This document shows, in pieces, positions 55,138 to 64,000 of a stretch of DNA of 64,000 bases. The position numbers were made by a program, and so were the translations under genes. The stretch is from CAIVVT01 sp963838205 (GTDB lineage: Bacteria > Acidobacteriota > Terriglobia > Bryobacterales > Bryobacteraceae), in the NCBI GenBank assembly GCA_963838205.1, contig CAWIQF010000006.1:176284-240283 (forward strand). The letters run 5' to 3'. The notes beneath the pieces are model-generated. The model was not told the origin of the DNA. It saw nothing but the letters and a program-made list of their open reading frames with translations, and did not search any database. Positions within the stretch are counted from its first letter, which is position 1, and every line of letters begins with the position of its first letter.

Positions 55138-56780
55138 GTACATCTTTGTGACCGGCGGCGTGGTTTCCTCGCTAGGCAAAGGCATCACGGCCGCTTCGAT
55201 CGGTTGCCTGCTGGAGAGCCGGGGCTTGAAGGTCAACATGCAGAAGTTCGACCCGTACCTCAATGTGGACCCCGGTACGATGAGTCCGTTTCAGCATGGC
55301 GAGGTTTTCGTGACCGACGACGGCGCTGAAACGGACCTGGATCTGGGCCACTACGAGCGCTTCACGCACGCCCAGCTTTCGCAAAACAACAATCTCACCT
55401 CCGGCCGGATCTACGAACGGATCATCACTAAGGAACGCCGCGGCGACTACCTGGGCAAGACCGTGCAGGTGATTCCCCACGTCACCAACGAGATCAAGGC
55501 GGCGGCGCGGAAGGTGAGCGACGGCGTGGATGTGGTGATTGTGGAAATCGGCGGGACCGTGGGTGACATCGAGTCGCAACCATTCACGGAAGCCATCCGG
55601 CAGATGCGCCACGAACTCGGGCGTCGCAACACGTTGTTCGTGCACCTGACTCTCGTGCCGTGGATCGCCGCCGCGCAGGAGTTGAAGACCAAGCCGACGC
55701 AACACAGCGTCAAGGAACTGCGGGCGATGGGCATCCAGCCGGACATCCTGATCTGCCGCAGCGAGCACGCGATCCCGCAGGACCAGCGCGACAAGATCGC
55801 CTTGTTCTGCGACGTGGACGTGGACGCCGTGATCGGCGCCCCCGACGTGGACACGGTGTACCAGATTCCGCAGACGCTGGCCGAACAAGGCGTCGACGAC
55901 ATCGTGGTCCGGCAACTGCAGATCGAAAATGGCGGCGAGCGCGACCTGACAGCCTGGAACGCGATGCTGCACAAGATGCGCAACCCCGAGGACGAGGTGC
56001 ACATCGGGCTGGTCGGCAAGTACGTGGAATACGAAGACTCATACAAGAGTCTGAAGGAAGCACTGCTGCACGGAGGCGTGCATCATAACCTCAAGACCCG
56101 GATGACGTGGATCGACGAGCTCAAGAATGGAGTGGCCCGGCTGCAGTGCGGAACTCAGCCAGTACGACGGCATTCTCGTGCCCGGCGGCTTCGGTGAGCG
56201 TGGCGTTGAGGGGATGCTGAATGCCATTCGCTTTGCGCGCGAGAAGCGCGTGCCGTATTTCGGGATCTGCCTGGGCATGCAGACCGCGGTGATCGAGTTT
56301 GCGCGCAATGTGTGCGGTCTGGCGGGCGCGAATTCGACGGAATTCGAGCCGGCGGCGCCGTACCCAGTGATCTACAAACTGCGCGACCTGCTGGGGGTGG
56401 AGGAACTCGGCGGGACGATGCGGTTGGGGGCCTACCCCTGCGTGCTGGCCGAGGGCAGCCTGGCGCGGGAGGCCTATGGACGGGAGCGCATCGGCGAACG
56501 TCATCGCCACCGCTATGAGTTCAATCGAAGTTTCGAACAGACGCTGACGTCGCACGGGCTGCGGATCACGGGGCAATCGGAGGACGGCAAGTTCGTGGAG
56601 ATCACCGAGCTGCCCGGACACCCCTGGTTCCTCGGCTGCCAGTTTCATCCCGAATTCAAGTCCAAACCGATGGAGCCGCACCCGTTGTTCGTCGCATTCA
56701 CAGGCGCCGCATACCAGTATCGGCAAAAGCGATTGGCCAGCGAAACGACGCCCCTGTTTGCGGGCGAGGCGCAGGCATGA
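55130..56780 (+). CDS. pyrG: CTP synthase, reading frame broken near 56144-56150
   Basis: PyrG makes CTP from UTP and glutamine. The synthase domain (about 1-270) is intact: 'KYIFVTGGVVSSLGKGITAASIG', 'FDPYLNVDPGTMSPFQHGEVFVTDDGAETDLDLGHYERF'. After 'WIDELKNGVARLQ' the frame is lost; the next frame continues 'AELSQYDGILVPGGFGERG' and the glutaminase domain with the Cys in 'GICLGMQTA' and His/Glu in 'GCQFHPEFKSKP', ending at 56780. Together the parts make about 550 residues, the normal size. One extra base explains the break. As the gene is normally essential, a sequencing error is likely, but programmed slippage or true loss cannot be excluded. It lies between kdsB and kdsA, overlapping both. 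Confidence 0.9.
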
Positions 56781-57643
56781 ACAGCGTCGAGGTCCGGCCG
56801 GGGCTCACTTTCGGCGCCGGACCGCTGGTGCTGATCGCCGGTCCGTGCGTCATAGAGAGCGAGGAGCACGTCCACTTCCTGGCGCGCGCGATCCGCAGCA
56901 TCGCCGGCGATTTCGTATTCAAGGCCAGCTTCGACAAGGCCAACCGGTCGAGTGCCAAATCGTCGCGCGGACCAGGCCTCGACGAAGGGTTGCGGATTCT
57001 GGCGGGCCTGCGCCGGGAAGGTTTCGCGGTCCTCACCGACATCCACGAGAGCTGGCAGGCGGAACGCGCCGCCGAGGCCGCCGACATCCTGCAAATCCCT
57101 GCCTTTCTTTGCCGGCAGACTGACCTTCTGGTGGCGGCCGGCCGGACCGGCCGGGTGGTGAACATCAAAAAAGGCCAGTTCGTCGCGCCGCACGACATGC
57201 CACGCGCGGCGGAAAAGGTGGCCGCGACAGGCAATCATCGCATCCTGCTGACGGAGCGCGGTTCGTCTTTCGGCTACAACAACCTGGTGGTTGACATGCG
57301 GGCGCTTCCGCAAATGCGCGCCGCAGGCTGGCCGGTTGTTTTCGACGCGACGCACAGCGTGCAACTGCCCGGCGCGGCGGGCGAAGCGTCGGGCGGCACG
57401 CCCGAGTTCATCGAGCCGCTGGCGCGGGCCGCCGTGGCCACGGGCATTGATGGAGTTTTCATTGAGGTCCACGAAGAACCGGTGCGCGCGCTGTCGGACG
57501 GAGCGAATGCGCTTCGACTCGACCAGTTGCAGGGATTGCTGACGCGGTTGCGGCGTATCGATGGCCTCGTGAAGAGCGAGGAGTTTCGTCGGGCTGCAGA
57601 GTCCACGGTTGAGCCCCGGCGCGCGTCTAGTATTGTGGATTAG
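56777..57643 (+). CDS. kdsA: 3-deoxy-8-phosphooctulonate synthase (Kdo-8-P synthase)
   Basis: A 288-residue aldol-type synthase that joins arabinose 5-phosphate and phosphoenolpyruvate to form Kdo 8-phosphate. 'LVLIAGPCVIESEEHVHFLA' carries Cys24, the residue that binds metal in the metal-dependent class of KdsA; metal-independent enzymes have Asn there. 'FKASFDKANRSSAKSSRGPGLDEGL' and 'VVFDATHSVQLPG' are typical. The ATG overlaps the pyrG stop (ATGA). With kdsB and pyrG it forms a Kdo-CTP operon. Confidence 0.95.
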   Translation: MNSVEVRPGLTFGAGPLVLIAGPCVIESEEHVHFLARAIRSIAGDFVFKASFDKANRSSAKSSRGPGLDEGLRILAGLRREGFAVLTDIHESWQAERAAEAADILQIPAFLCRQTDLLVAAGRTGRVVNIKKGQFVAPHDMPRAAEKVAATGNHRILLTERGSSFGYNNLVVDMRALPQMRAAGWPVVFDATHSVQLPGAAGEASGGTPEFIEPLARAAVATGIDGVFIEVHEEPVRALSDGANALRLDQLQGLLTRLRRIDGLVKSEEFRRAAESTVEPRRASSIVD

Positions 57644-57661
57644 AGTGTCAGGAGACGGCCC

Positions 57662-58132
57662 ATGATGTCCAATGCCTATCGCGCCCGACGCGGTTTTTCG
57701 CTGATCGAACTGCTGATCGTGATTGCGATCATCCTGATTATCGCCGCCATCGCGGCTCCGAAGTTGAACATTGCCCGCATGCAGGCGGAGGAAATGGCCG
57801 CTATCCGGACGATCACAACGCTCCACCTGGCACAGACGTCCTATTACTCGCAGTTCGGCCGCAACGCCGAGAGCCTGCAGCAACTGGGCCCGCCGGCCGG
57901 CGGACAGCCTGGCCCGGCCGCCGCGGATCTGATCTCCGGCGACCTGGCAGGGGGCTCAAAGAGCGGGTATATCTTTACGGTGACCTCGACCAAGGAAGGC
58001 TATGCAATCACCGCCGTTCCGCAGGTCTTCGGCCAATCGGGGCGCCGGACGTTCTACTCGGACCAAACGCTAGTCGTTCGGGAGAACTGGGGCGCGGAGC
58101 CGGCCACGGCACAGAGCAACGAGATCAAGTGA
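57662..58132 (+). CDS. Type IV pilin-like / type II secretion pseudopilin
   Basis: A 156-residue prepilin. The leader RARR-G11 is followed by the methylated Phe12 and 'SLIELLIVIAIILIIAAIAAPKL', with Glu16 at mature position 5, so a PilD peptidase should process it. The C-terminal part (about 60-156) is a small beta domain ('YIFTVTSTKEGYAITAVPQVFG', 'RTFYSDQTLVVREN'). Acidobacteria have many such single pilins. No pilus assembly genes are adjacent; it follows kdsA by 18 bases. The exact machine (type IV pilus or type II secretion) is not determined. Confidence 0.88.
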   Translation: MMSNAYRARRGFSLIELLIVIAIILIIAAIAAPKLNIARMQAEEMAAIRTITTLHLAQTSYYSQFGRNAESLQQLGPPAGGQPGPAAADLISGDLAGGSKSGYIFTVTSTKEGYAITAVPQVFGQSGRRTFYSDQTLVVRENWGAEPATAQSNEIK

Positions 58133-58231
58133 ACGCCCCCGGCGTGCCAGCGGCGCCGTCCAGTCGCTGGCTCTGAAGACGAATTATGATCCTCGCGTGG
58201 GAAGCGCCTGCTTCCAGGAATGAATACGCGT

Positions 58232-58636
58232 TCAGGAGCGTCGCGGCTTGCTGAAGAGCGTTAACGAGCCGAGGAATGCGAGCAAGGCGCCCAGGGCCAA
58301 CCAGGCCGCGCTGATAGCTCCTGTTTTGCCGCTGAAGCGGAAGGCCATGTTGATAAAGAATCCATAGACGATCAGGACGAATGCGGCCAGAGTGTAGATC
58401 ACCTGGAGCGGCTTGAGCCGGTTGAGCAGGGCCAGACCGCCCGCTAAGATGCCGGTCAGACCGAGGATCGCCAACCAGGCCGTCAGGATGCCCCCTTTCC
58501 ACCAGGGGAGCATCGACATGTCCAGATTCTGGATGTTCGTAACAACGATGAGCAGAGCCAGGGCCGTCAGGAACATTCCAATCAGAATGGAAAACGCGCA
58601 ACTCCAGAAGCGCAGTAAGAGACCGAAGAATTTCAC
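58232..58636 (-). CDS. Small four-span membrane protein, hypothetical
   Basis: A 134-residue membrane protein with four likely spans: about 5-30 ('FWSCAFSILIGMFLTALALLIVV'), 47-68 ('GILTAWLAILGLTGILAGGLAL'), 77-97 ('VIYTLAAFVLIVYGFFINMAF') and 108-127 ('AWLALGALLAFLGSLTLF'). The basic ends (KKFF-like start, KPRRS tail) suggest a cytoplasmic C-terminus. I do not recognise a family. It is convergent with the pilin gene and stands alone. Confidence 0.68.
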   Translation of the reverse strand: MKFFGLLLRFWSCAFSILIGMFLTALALLIVVTNIQNLDMSMLPWWKGGILTAWLAILGLTGILAGGLALLNRLKPLQVIYTLAAFVLIVYGFFINMAFRFSGKTGAISAAWLALGALLAFLGSLTLFSKPRRS

Positions 58637-58850
58637 GATACCTCCGCAGCACCAATCACGCGGCGAGTGATTATTCTATCAATTCGGAGCACGCGGTCCC
58701 TAACCGCTTGATCGTCCCTCACGCCTGAAGCGGCCAGCGCGCTCGTAGTATTGGCCAGGCGGTCGTGCCAGCATTCTCCGCCTTCACAAGATCGCAACCT
58801 GCTTCTCGTCCCCTGTAAGGGACGCGTTGCGCCAGACGCCCCCCACCTGG

Positions 58851-60626
58851 TCATTGCCGTGCCGCTGTCTGCTCGAGCCCCAGCACCCGTTCCAGCGTTT
58901 TCATCGGAAGCGCTCCTTCACGCAGCGCCCGCTCGTTGAAAGCGCCGGCGTTGAACGACTTGCCTTCCTTCACCTCAGCGGCCGCGCGCAGCCGTTTCCA
59001 TTCGCTGTATCCGGTGAAATAGGTCGTTAGTTGGCACGAACTCAGCTTCGCCCGCTGCACTTTGGCGACGGCCTCCTCCCTTTCCTGAAACGTCCTATCC
59101 ATCATCAGCGTCATCGCCTCGTCGTCGGTCAGGCCCATGGTCTGGTACTTGATATCGAGAATCGTGTTGGCGATCGCGCGCAACTCCCACTTCAGGTTCT
59201 GCATCTTCAATTCCGGCGACTTATCGAGGTAGCCTGCCTTCAGCATCTCCGCGGTAGCGTATACGGCCCAGCCTTCCACGTAGACGCCGCTGCCATAAAT
59301 CGCGCGCAGCATGCGCCGCGACAATGGCTCGATGGTGGAAGCGTATTCAGCCTGCACGTAGTGGCCGGGAATCGCTTCGTGGATTGTCAGTATGCGCAGC
59401 CCGTAGTTGTTGTACTCACGCAGCTTCGATTCCACGCGCTCCTTCGGCCAGTCCTTAGGAATCGGCGTCACCCAGTAGAACGCGCCCAACTGCGGCTCCA
59501 TCGGTGGCGCGGGATTGAAACCGCCCACACCATAACCGCCGCGCATAAACACCGGGGTCTCGATCACCTGCAGATTGTCGCGTGGCGGATCCTTGACCAG
59601 TTGATTGGGATGTGCCTTAAGAAATGCGCGCGTTTCTTCCAGGGCCTTGCGCGCCTCATCCATGTAAGCTTCCGGCCGCGGATGCCGCTCATCTATCTTC
59701 TTGAATGTCTCGCCTACGATCAGGTTCATGTCAACCGGATCGACATGCGTCGGATACAGCTTGTGATGCAGTGGCAGGGCCACCGCGAATAGCTCGCGCC
59801 GTGTGTCTCTTAGCGCCTCTTCAGCCTGCGCGAGTATCTGTTCCGGCCGCATCTCCGTGCCCATCACCAGTGCGAATTTCTTCGCGTATCTCTCCTTGCC
59901 CAGTCGCCAGCTTTCCGCGTCCGCGTCCTTAAGCGAGGACTTCAGCCAGTCGTTGAAACCGCGCATTGCCGCGGTCGCCGGCTTGGCGGCAGCGTCATAG
60001 TCGCCTTTCAACGACGGCGGCACTTTCTCCGGAAACGTTTGCTCAATCAGCCCGATCGTCCCCTCGTTCTCTTCCGCGGCAACATTCTTCCAGACCGGCG
60101 GTGCATCCACAAGTTGCCGTTTTGCCTCCTCGATGATGCGAGGCACTTCGCCGAGCCGGGAGATGATATGCCTCCAGCGCTGCTCCGCCGGCGCATACTC
60201 GACGCTATAGGGCACGAATAGCCCATTCCCTATCGTCTCGACATATAGCGTCGGGTTGTGCTTCCAGCTTTGAATCTCTTCGTCTTCGAGTTCCGCCAAC
60301 TTGATCTGCGACTCAATCAGCTCGGCGTCGGCCCTTGACTCGGCGTCAAACTTATCGCGATCGAATCGTTCCAGCTTGGCCTTCAAATCCATCCACGCCG
60401 CCCGGCTACTCTCGATGCCCGCCGCGCTGAAGTCATCCAGGTGCGCATCGAGTTCGATGCCGTTGTGCTTGTGATAGCCCGCTGCCGTCGCGCCCGTGGG
60501 GCTGAGGGCCAGCGTTGTATCAATGAACTCCTGCGTGAAGGCCGGGAAATCGGCCGGGCCCTTTTTGCAGCCGCAGAGCGTCCCGAACGCGACGAGTGGA
60601 ACCAGGACCAAAATTGCTTTTCTCAT
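58851..60626 (-). CDS. DUF885 family lipoprotein (putative metallopeptidase)
   Basis: A 591-residue exported protein. The N-terminus is a lipoprotein signal with the lipobox LCGC (Cys near residue 20) after 'LVLVPLVAFGT'. The DUF885 domain covers nearly the whole chain and carries the zinc-peptidase-like motif H416-E-A-I-P-G-H422 in 'LRILTIHEAIPGHYVQAEYAS', followed downstream by 'GWAVYATAEMLKAGY'. Family members are thought to be carboxypeptidase-like enzymes, but few have been tested. It probably sits on the periplasmic face of a membrane. No close partner gene. Confidence 0.88.
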   Translation of the reverse strand: MRKAILVLVPLVAFGTLCGCKKGPADFPAFTQEFIDTTLALSPTGATAAGYHKHNGIELDAHLDDFSAAGIESSRAAWMDLKAKLERFDRDKFDAESRADAELIESQIKLAELEDEEIQSWKHNPTLYVETIGNGLFVPYSVEYAPAEQRWRHIISRLGEVPRIIEEAKRQLVDAPPVWKNVAAEENEGTIGLIEQTFPEKVPPSLKGDYDAAAKPATAAMRGFNDWLKSSLKDADAESWRLGKERYAKKFALVMGTEMRPEQILAQAEEALRDTRRELFAVALPLHHKLYPTHVDPVDMNLIVGETFKKIDERHPRPEAYMDEARKALEETRAFLKAHPNQLVKDPPRDNLQVIETPVFMRGGYGVGGFNPAPPMEPQLGAFYWVTPIPKDWPKERVESKLREYNNYGLRILTIHEAIPGHYVQAEYASTIEPLSRRMLRAIYGSGVYVEGWAVYATAEMLKAGYLDKSPELKMQNLKWELRAIANTILDIKYQTMGLTDDEAMTLMMDRTFQEREEAVAKVQRAKLSSCQLTTYFTGYSEWKRLRAAAEVKEGKSFNAGAFNERALREGALPMKTLERVLGLEQTAARQ

Positions 60627-60847
60627 GACAGCGACAGTTTATCAATGCCGACGCAGCAAAGTAAGTACCTTCGCGAGGCGCGCGGCTTATCTGTGATCGG
60701 CAGGCTCGGGCTGCCAGCCGCAGTGAGGTTCGCCGCAGGTCACAGGTGAACGGCCGTGTCAGCCGCGCATTGCATCGCAGCGTGTTTCAATGGAATTTGT
60801 AACCGTGCCGCGCCACGGAGCGTCGAGATTCGGGAGAATCTGAAGGT

Positions 60848-61345
60848 ATGAGGCTGTCGATCGTTACTCTCACCGCCGCGCTTCTGATCGTGGCGGCCCT
60901 GCCCGTGGCGGCGCAGAAGAAATACTCCGGGCCGCGTCCTGAGAAATCCGACGTGCCGTTCCTGCAGCATGGCAAGAAGTTGATCGAGGTGGAAACCGGC
61001 GAGGCGCGCAATGCACAGGGTAAAGGCGAGATGAACTACACCGTACCGGGAGCGAACTCGCCCACCAGGACGCCGGTGCCGGAGCCGGTCTTTCTGTTTC
61101 AGTCGGACAAGATCAACCCGGAGAGGCTGTCGCTGTTTCGAATGGAGGTCAAGAGCGGCCAGCGCGCTCTGACCCTGCCGACTGATCCAAGAAGGCGCAA
61201 GGACAAGGCGCGTCCGCTCTTCATCCTGGTATCGCCCATTGAAAACCGGCTGTTCAAGGTGGAGGTGAACGAACCACTGGAGACCGGTGAGTATTGTCTG
61301 TCGCCCGAAGGCTCGAACACGGTGTTCTGCTTCAGCGAATACTGA
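60848..61345 (+). CDS. Secreted protein of unknown function
   Basis: A 165-residue exported protein. The signal peptide (RLSIVTLTAALLIVAALPVAAQ) is preceded by GAAGGT. The mature part begins 'KKYSGPRPEKSDVPFLQHGKKLIEVETGEARNAQGKGEMNYTVPGANSPTRTPVPEPVFLFQSDKINPERLSLFRMEVKSG', rich in Pro and Lys, and ends in a compact beta part with two cysteines ('EYCLSPEGSNTVFCFSEY'). I do not recognise the family. It stands alone, convergent with ypdA. Confidence 0.72.
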   Translation: MRLSIVTLTAALLIVAALPVAAQKKYSGPRPEKSDVPFLQHGKKLIEVETGEARNAQGKGEMNYTVPGANSPTRTPVPEPVFLFQSDKINPERLSLFRMEVKSGQRALTLPTDPRRRKDKARPLFILVSPIENRLFKVEVNEPLETGEYCLSPEGSNTVFCFSEY

Positions 61346-61372
61346 AACCGGCTTGACCTAAGGCCGCCGGTC

Positions 61373-62365
61373 TTATTGCGACTGGCGCGCGATATCTTCC
61401 GCAATCAGCGCGCCATGGAAGCGTCCGTTCTCGATAAAGACTTCGTTGGTGTGCATACCCGCCACGAGAACTCCGGCCAGGTACACGCCGGGACGTTCGG
61501 ATTCGAGTGTCCCGGGATTGAGGCGAGGACGAAGCGTTTCAACGTCGAAGCTGATGCCGTGCTGCTCGAGGAACTCCGTGTCCGGATGGTAGCCCGTCAT
61601 AGCGAAAACGAAGTCGTTTATCACCTGTAACTCGCCCTCTGGCGTTGCGAGCGTGACGGTTTCTGGCTCGATGCGCGTCACAGTTGAATTGAAAAAGGCT
61701 CTCACCTCGCCCGATTTTATGCGGTTTTCGATGTTCGGCCTGATCCAGTATTTGACATTGTCGTGGAGCTGCTCGCGGCGGTGGACCAGCGTGACGCGGG
61801 CGCCGGTCCAGAATAGCTCGAGCGCGGCGATAGCGGCCGAGTTCTTACCGCCGACGACGATCACGTCCTGCGCGTAGTACGGATGCGCCTCCTTGTAGTA
61901 GTGCAGTACCTTCGGCAGTTCCTCGCCGGGCACGTTCAGGTAGTTTGGCTTGTCATAGTAGCCAGTGGCGAGAATCAACTTGCGCGCCCGGTACTCTCGG
62001 GTCCGATCGAGGCGATCCGAAGTATAGATAGAGAAGTCGCCGTCGCCGCCTGTGAAGCGCAACACACGCTCGTACTGATGAATGTCGAGAGAATAGTGAT
62101 CGGCGACGCGGCGATAGTACTTAAGCGCCTCGCCGCGCACTGGTTTTTCGCCGATGGAGGTCATTGGGATTCCACCAATCTCGAGCAGTTCCGGCGTAGT
62201 GAAGAAGACCATGTTCGTCGGATAGTTATACAGCGAGTTAGTGATGCAGCCCTTGTCGAGCAGAACGGCATTCAGGCCGCGGCGCTTCAACTCGATGCCA
62301 CAGGCTAAGCCGGTTGGGCCGGCCCCGACGATCACAGCGTCCAGCAATTCTTCGGTCCGATTCAC
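61373..62365 (-). CDS. ypdA: YpdA-family putative bacillithiol disulfide reductase (Bdr)
   Basis: A 330-residue flavoprotein of the thioredoxin-reductase-like superfamily. YpdA reduces oxidised bacillithiol with NADPH in Firmicutes. The FAD motif 'DAVIVGAGPTGLACGIELKRRG' is near residue 8, 'NMVFFTTPELLEIGGIPM' is typical, the NADPH motif is 'QDVIVVGGKNSAAIAALELF', and the C-terminal 'GVYLAGVLVAGMHTNEVFIENGRFHG' closes the FAD site. The ATG overlaps the alaS stop by four bases. The presence of bshC in the same window supports a role in bacillithiol redox cycling. Confidence 0.9.
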   Translation of the reverse strand: MNRTEELLDAVIVGAGPTGLACGIELKRRGLNAVLLDKGCITNSLYNYPTNMVFFTTPELLEIGGIPMTSIGEKPVRGEALKYYRRVADHYSLDIHQYERVLRFTGGDGDFSIYTSDRLDRTREYRARKLILATGYYDKPNYLNVPGEELPKVLHYYKEAHPYYAQDVIVVGGKNSAAIAALELFWTGARVTLVHRREQLHDNVKYWIRPNIENRIKSGEVRAFFNSTVTRIEPETVTLATPEGELQVINDFVFAMTGYHPDTEFLEQHGISFDVETLRPRLNPGTLESERPGVYLAGVLVAGMHTNEVFIENGRFHGALIAEDIARQSQ

Positions 62366-64000
62366 AGCAGTGACTCAACGCTCGCGTAAACGGCGTCCAG
62401 CGCGGCCGGCAACGCCGCAGCGTCCTTGCCGCCGGCCTCCGCCAGATCGGGACGGCCCCCACCCTTGCCACCGACCGCCTGTGCCACCGCGCCGACGAGC
62501 TTACCGGCGTGCACCTTCGAAGTGAGATCTTTGGTCACGGCCGCGATGACGGCTACACCCGAATCGGCCCGTGTACCGAGCACAACGACTGCCGTTTTCC
62601 ACTTGTTCCGAAGCTGGTCGGCCATATTGCGCATCTGGTTTCGATCGACATCGTCAACCAGTGCGGCCACGACGCGCACGCCTTTAATCTCACGCGATGC
62701 CGCTTCGACCTCGGCAGTCAGGGCGGCGGCGACCCGCTCCTTGAGATGCTCAACCTGGCGCTCCAGCGCGCGCTGCTGTTCACGGGTCTTCTCCAGTTCG
62801 GCGTTCAGCTCTTCCTTATCGGTTTCAAAGCGCGCCAGCACGGCCGGGCCGGTGACTGCCTCGATGCGCCGCACGCCGGCCGAGATCGAGCCTTCGTATA
62901 CGATCCGCGCGACGCCGATGTCGCCAGTGCGGGACACGTGAGTCCCGCCACATAGCTCTTGCGAAAAACCGGGCACGCTGACTACGCGCACGCTCTCTCC
63001 GTATTTCTCTCCGAACAGCGCCATCGCGCCGCTCTGCAACGCCTGGTCGAGGTCCATCACATCCGTGGTCACGGCGGTGTTGCGCAAAACCTGCTCGTTG
63101 AGCAGCCGCTCGACCTCGGCGCGCTCGCCGGGCGAGAGCTGAGCATAGTGCGTGAAATCGAAGCGCAGCCGCTCCGGCTCAACTACCGAGCCGGCCTGCT
63201 TCACGTGCTTGCCCAGCACCTTCTGCAGAGCAGCCTGCAGAAGGTGCGTCGCAGTATGGTTGCGTCGCGTCGCGTCGCGCTCCTGTTCGTCGACTTGCGC
63301 GTAGACCGATTCATGGAGCGCGATGGGCGCGAGAGTGCGGATTTTGCAAATGTTCAGACCTCTCATCGGCGCGTAGGTCGCCAGCACGACCGCCAGCGTG
63401 CGCGTGCGCGATTCATCGCAAAGGACGCCCTTATCGCCCGCCTGGCCGCCGGATTCGGCGTAGAAAGGGGTGGGAGTGATGATGATCTCCGCTTCAATAC
63501 CGGCCGGCAGTCGATCGACGGAAGCACCGGCGTGAATCAGCGCTTCGACCGAAGCGAGGCACTGCAACTGGTCGTAACCGACGAAGCTCGGTTTAAGTTG
63601 CGCGAAGAGGTCTTGATATACCGGCGCGATGTGTACCTTTTCCGCGCCCTTCCAGCTTGCGCGGGCTCGTTCGCGCTGCTTCTGCATGGCCTCTTCGAAG
63701 CCTGCGACATCAATGTTCAACCCAAGCTCGCGCCCCATCTCCTCCTGTTCGTCGAGCGCCATGCCATAGGTGTCGTAGAGCTTGAAGGCGGCGGCTCCGG
63801 GCAGTACGCCACCGGTCGTGGATTTCGCCTCGTCGTGGAAGTAGCGCTCGGCCACCTGGAACGTCGTGGCGTAGCGCTGCTCCTCGTCCTTGACGATGCG
63901 CGCCACGCGCTGAATGGACTCCATCATCTCCGGATACGCCGGCTTCATCAATTCGGCGACGAAGCCGGTGAGTTTGTAGAGGAACATCTCCTGCACGCCG
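62362..64000 (-). CDS. alaS: Alanyl-tRNA synthetase, C-terminal part (5' end outside window)
   Basis: About 545 residues are visible; the frame remains open at the window edge (…GVQEMFLYKL), so the aminoacylation domain lies mostly beyond it. Visible parts are the end of the tRNA-recognition domain, then the editing domain with the zinc-binding histidines of 'RNHTATHLLQAAL' and the Cys/His of 'ELCGGTHVSRTGDIG', and the C-terminal coiled coil and DHHA1 domain ending 'GKGGGRPDLAEAGGKDAAALPAALDAVYASVESLL'. AlaS charges tRNA-Ala and removes mischarged serine or glycine. It is coupled to ypdA. Confidence 0.96.
   Translation of the reverse strand, partial: GVQEMFLYKLTGFVAELMKPAYPEMMESIQRVARIVKDEEQRYATTFQVAERYFHDEAKSTTGGVLPGAAAFKLYDTYGMALDEQEEMGRELGLNIDVAGFEEAMQKQRERARASWKGAEKVHIAPVYQDLFAQLKPSFVGYDQLQCLASVEALIHAGASVDRLPAGIEAEIIITPTPFYAESGGQAGDKGVLCDESRTRTLAVVLATYAPMRGLNICKIRTLAPIALHESVYAQVDEQERDATRRNHTATHLLQAALQKVLGKHVKQAGSVVEPERLRFDFTHYAQLSPGERAEVERLLNEQVLRNTAVTTDVMDLDQALQSGAMALFGEKYGESVRVVSVPGFSQELCGGTHVSRTGDIGVARIVYEGSISAGVRRIEAVTGPAVLARFETDKEELNAELEKTREQQRALERQVEHLKERVAAALTAEVEAASREIKGVRVVAALVDDVDRNQMRNMADQLRNKWKTAVVVLGTRADSGVAVIAAVTKDLTSKVHAGKLVGAVAQAVGGKGGGRPDLAEAGGKDAAALPAALDAVYASVESLL

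Overview
The window is a GC-rich stretch of bacterial chromosome, cut at both ends: a mechanosensitive-channel gene at the left edge and alaS at the right edge. Kdo synthesis genes (kdsB, kdsA) point to a Gram-negative outer membrane. Several genes together suggest an Acidobacteriota genome, probably the Bryobacterales/Solibacter group: paired VWFA-related secreted proteins, a DUF885 lipoprotein, DUF6807 and ThuA proteins, a PEP-CTERM protein, bacillithiol genes (bshC, ypdA) and several families of dispersed intergenic repeats. This assignment is inference from gene content; no rRNA is present.

Layout. 1-5.7 kb: MscS end, tRNA-Asp, a HigBA-type toxin-antitoxin pair, hddA/hddC for GDP-heptose, and a radical SAM gene behind a small secreted ORF. 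5.7-11.2 kb: a frameshifted DUF6807 gene, tatA/B-tatC, tRNA-Ala, a CapA-like lipoprotein and a PEP-CTERM protein. 11.5-13.1 kb: an IS110-family element (IS1111-like by its subterminal inverted repeats) sitting inside a copy of a dispersed REP-like repeat. 13.2-18.7 kb: a flavin-binding protein, then yebC-ruvC, two secreted proteins and deoB. 19-25.2 kb: a Gly/Tyr-rich secreted protein behind a sigma-54-like promoter, an FAD oxidoreductase, and a bshC-aldolase-methyltransferase operon divergent from cyaY. 25.6-32 kb: hemW-ltaE facing an amt-glnB-glnD nitrogen operon. 32-38.5 kb: ThuA, an orphan BrnA-like antitoxin, a DUF433/DUF5615 toxin-antitoxin pair, an MFS transporter, a 69-bp tandem array and argD. 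38.5-48 kb: a large membrane protein, gltBD and a divergent LysR regulator. 48-58.7 kb: groES without groEL, a Skp-like chaperone, an YggX-type protein, glpK, two VWA proteins, kdsB-pyrG-kdsA and a pilin-like protein. 58.8-64 kb: a DUF885 lipoprotein, a small secreted protein, ypdA and alaS.

How the genes work together. Nitrogen assimilation is well represented: transporter, PII, PII uridylyltransferase, glutamate synthase and its probable regulator, and argD. kdsB-pyrG-kdsA joins Kdo synthesis, CTP supply and CMP-Kdo formation. bshC and ypdA imply bacillithiol as a cellular thiol. Two genes (DUF6807 and the normally essential pyrG) carry single-base frame breaks, which may be sequencing errors.

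The least ordinary material is non-coding. It includes the IS110-family element with a guide-RNA-like match to its own insertion junction, an exactly 11-bp-phased CACCG/CATGG array with relatives elsewhere in the window, a 69-bp tandem array made of GNRA-loop hairpins, and at least three other dispersed repeat families.
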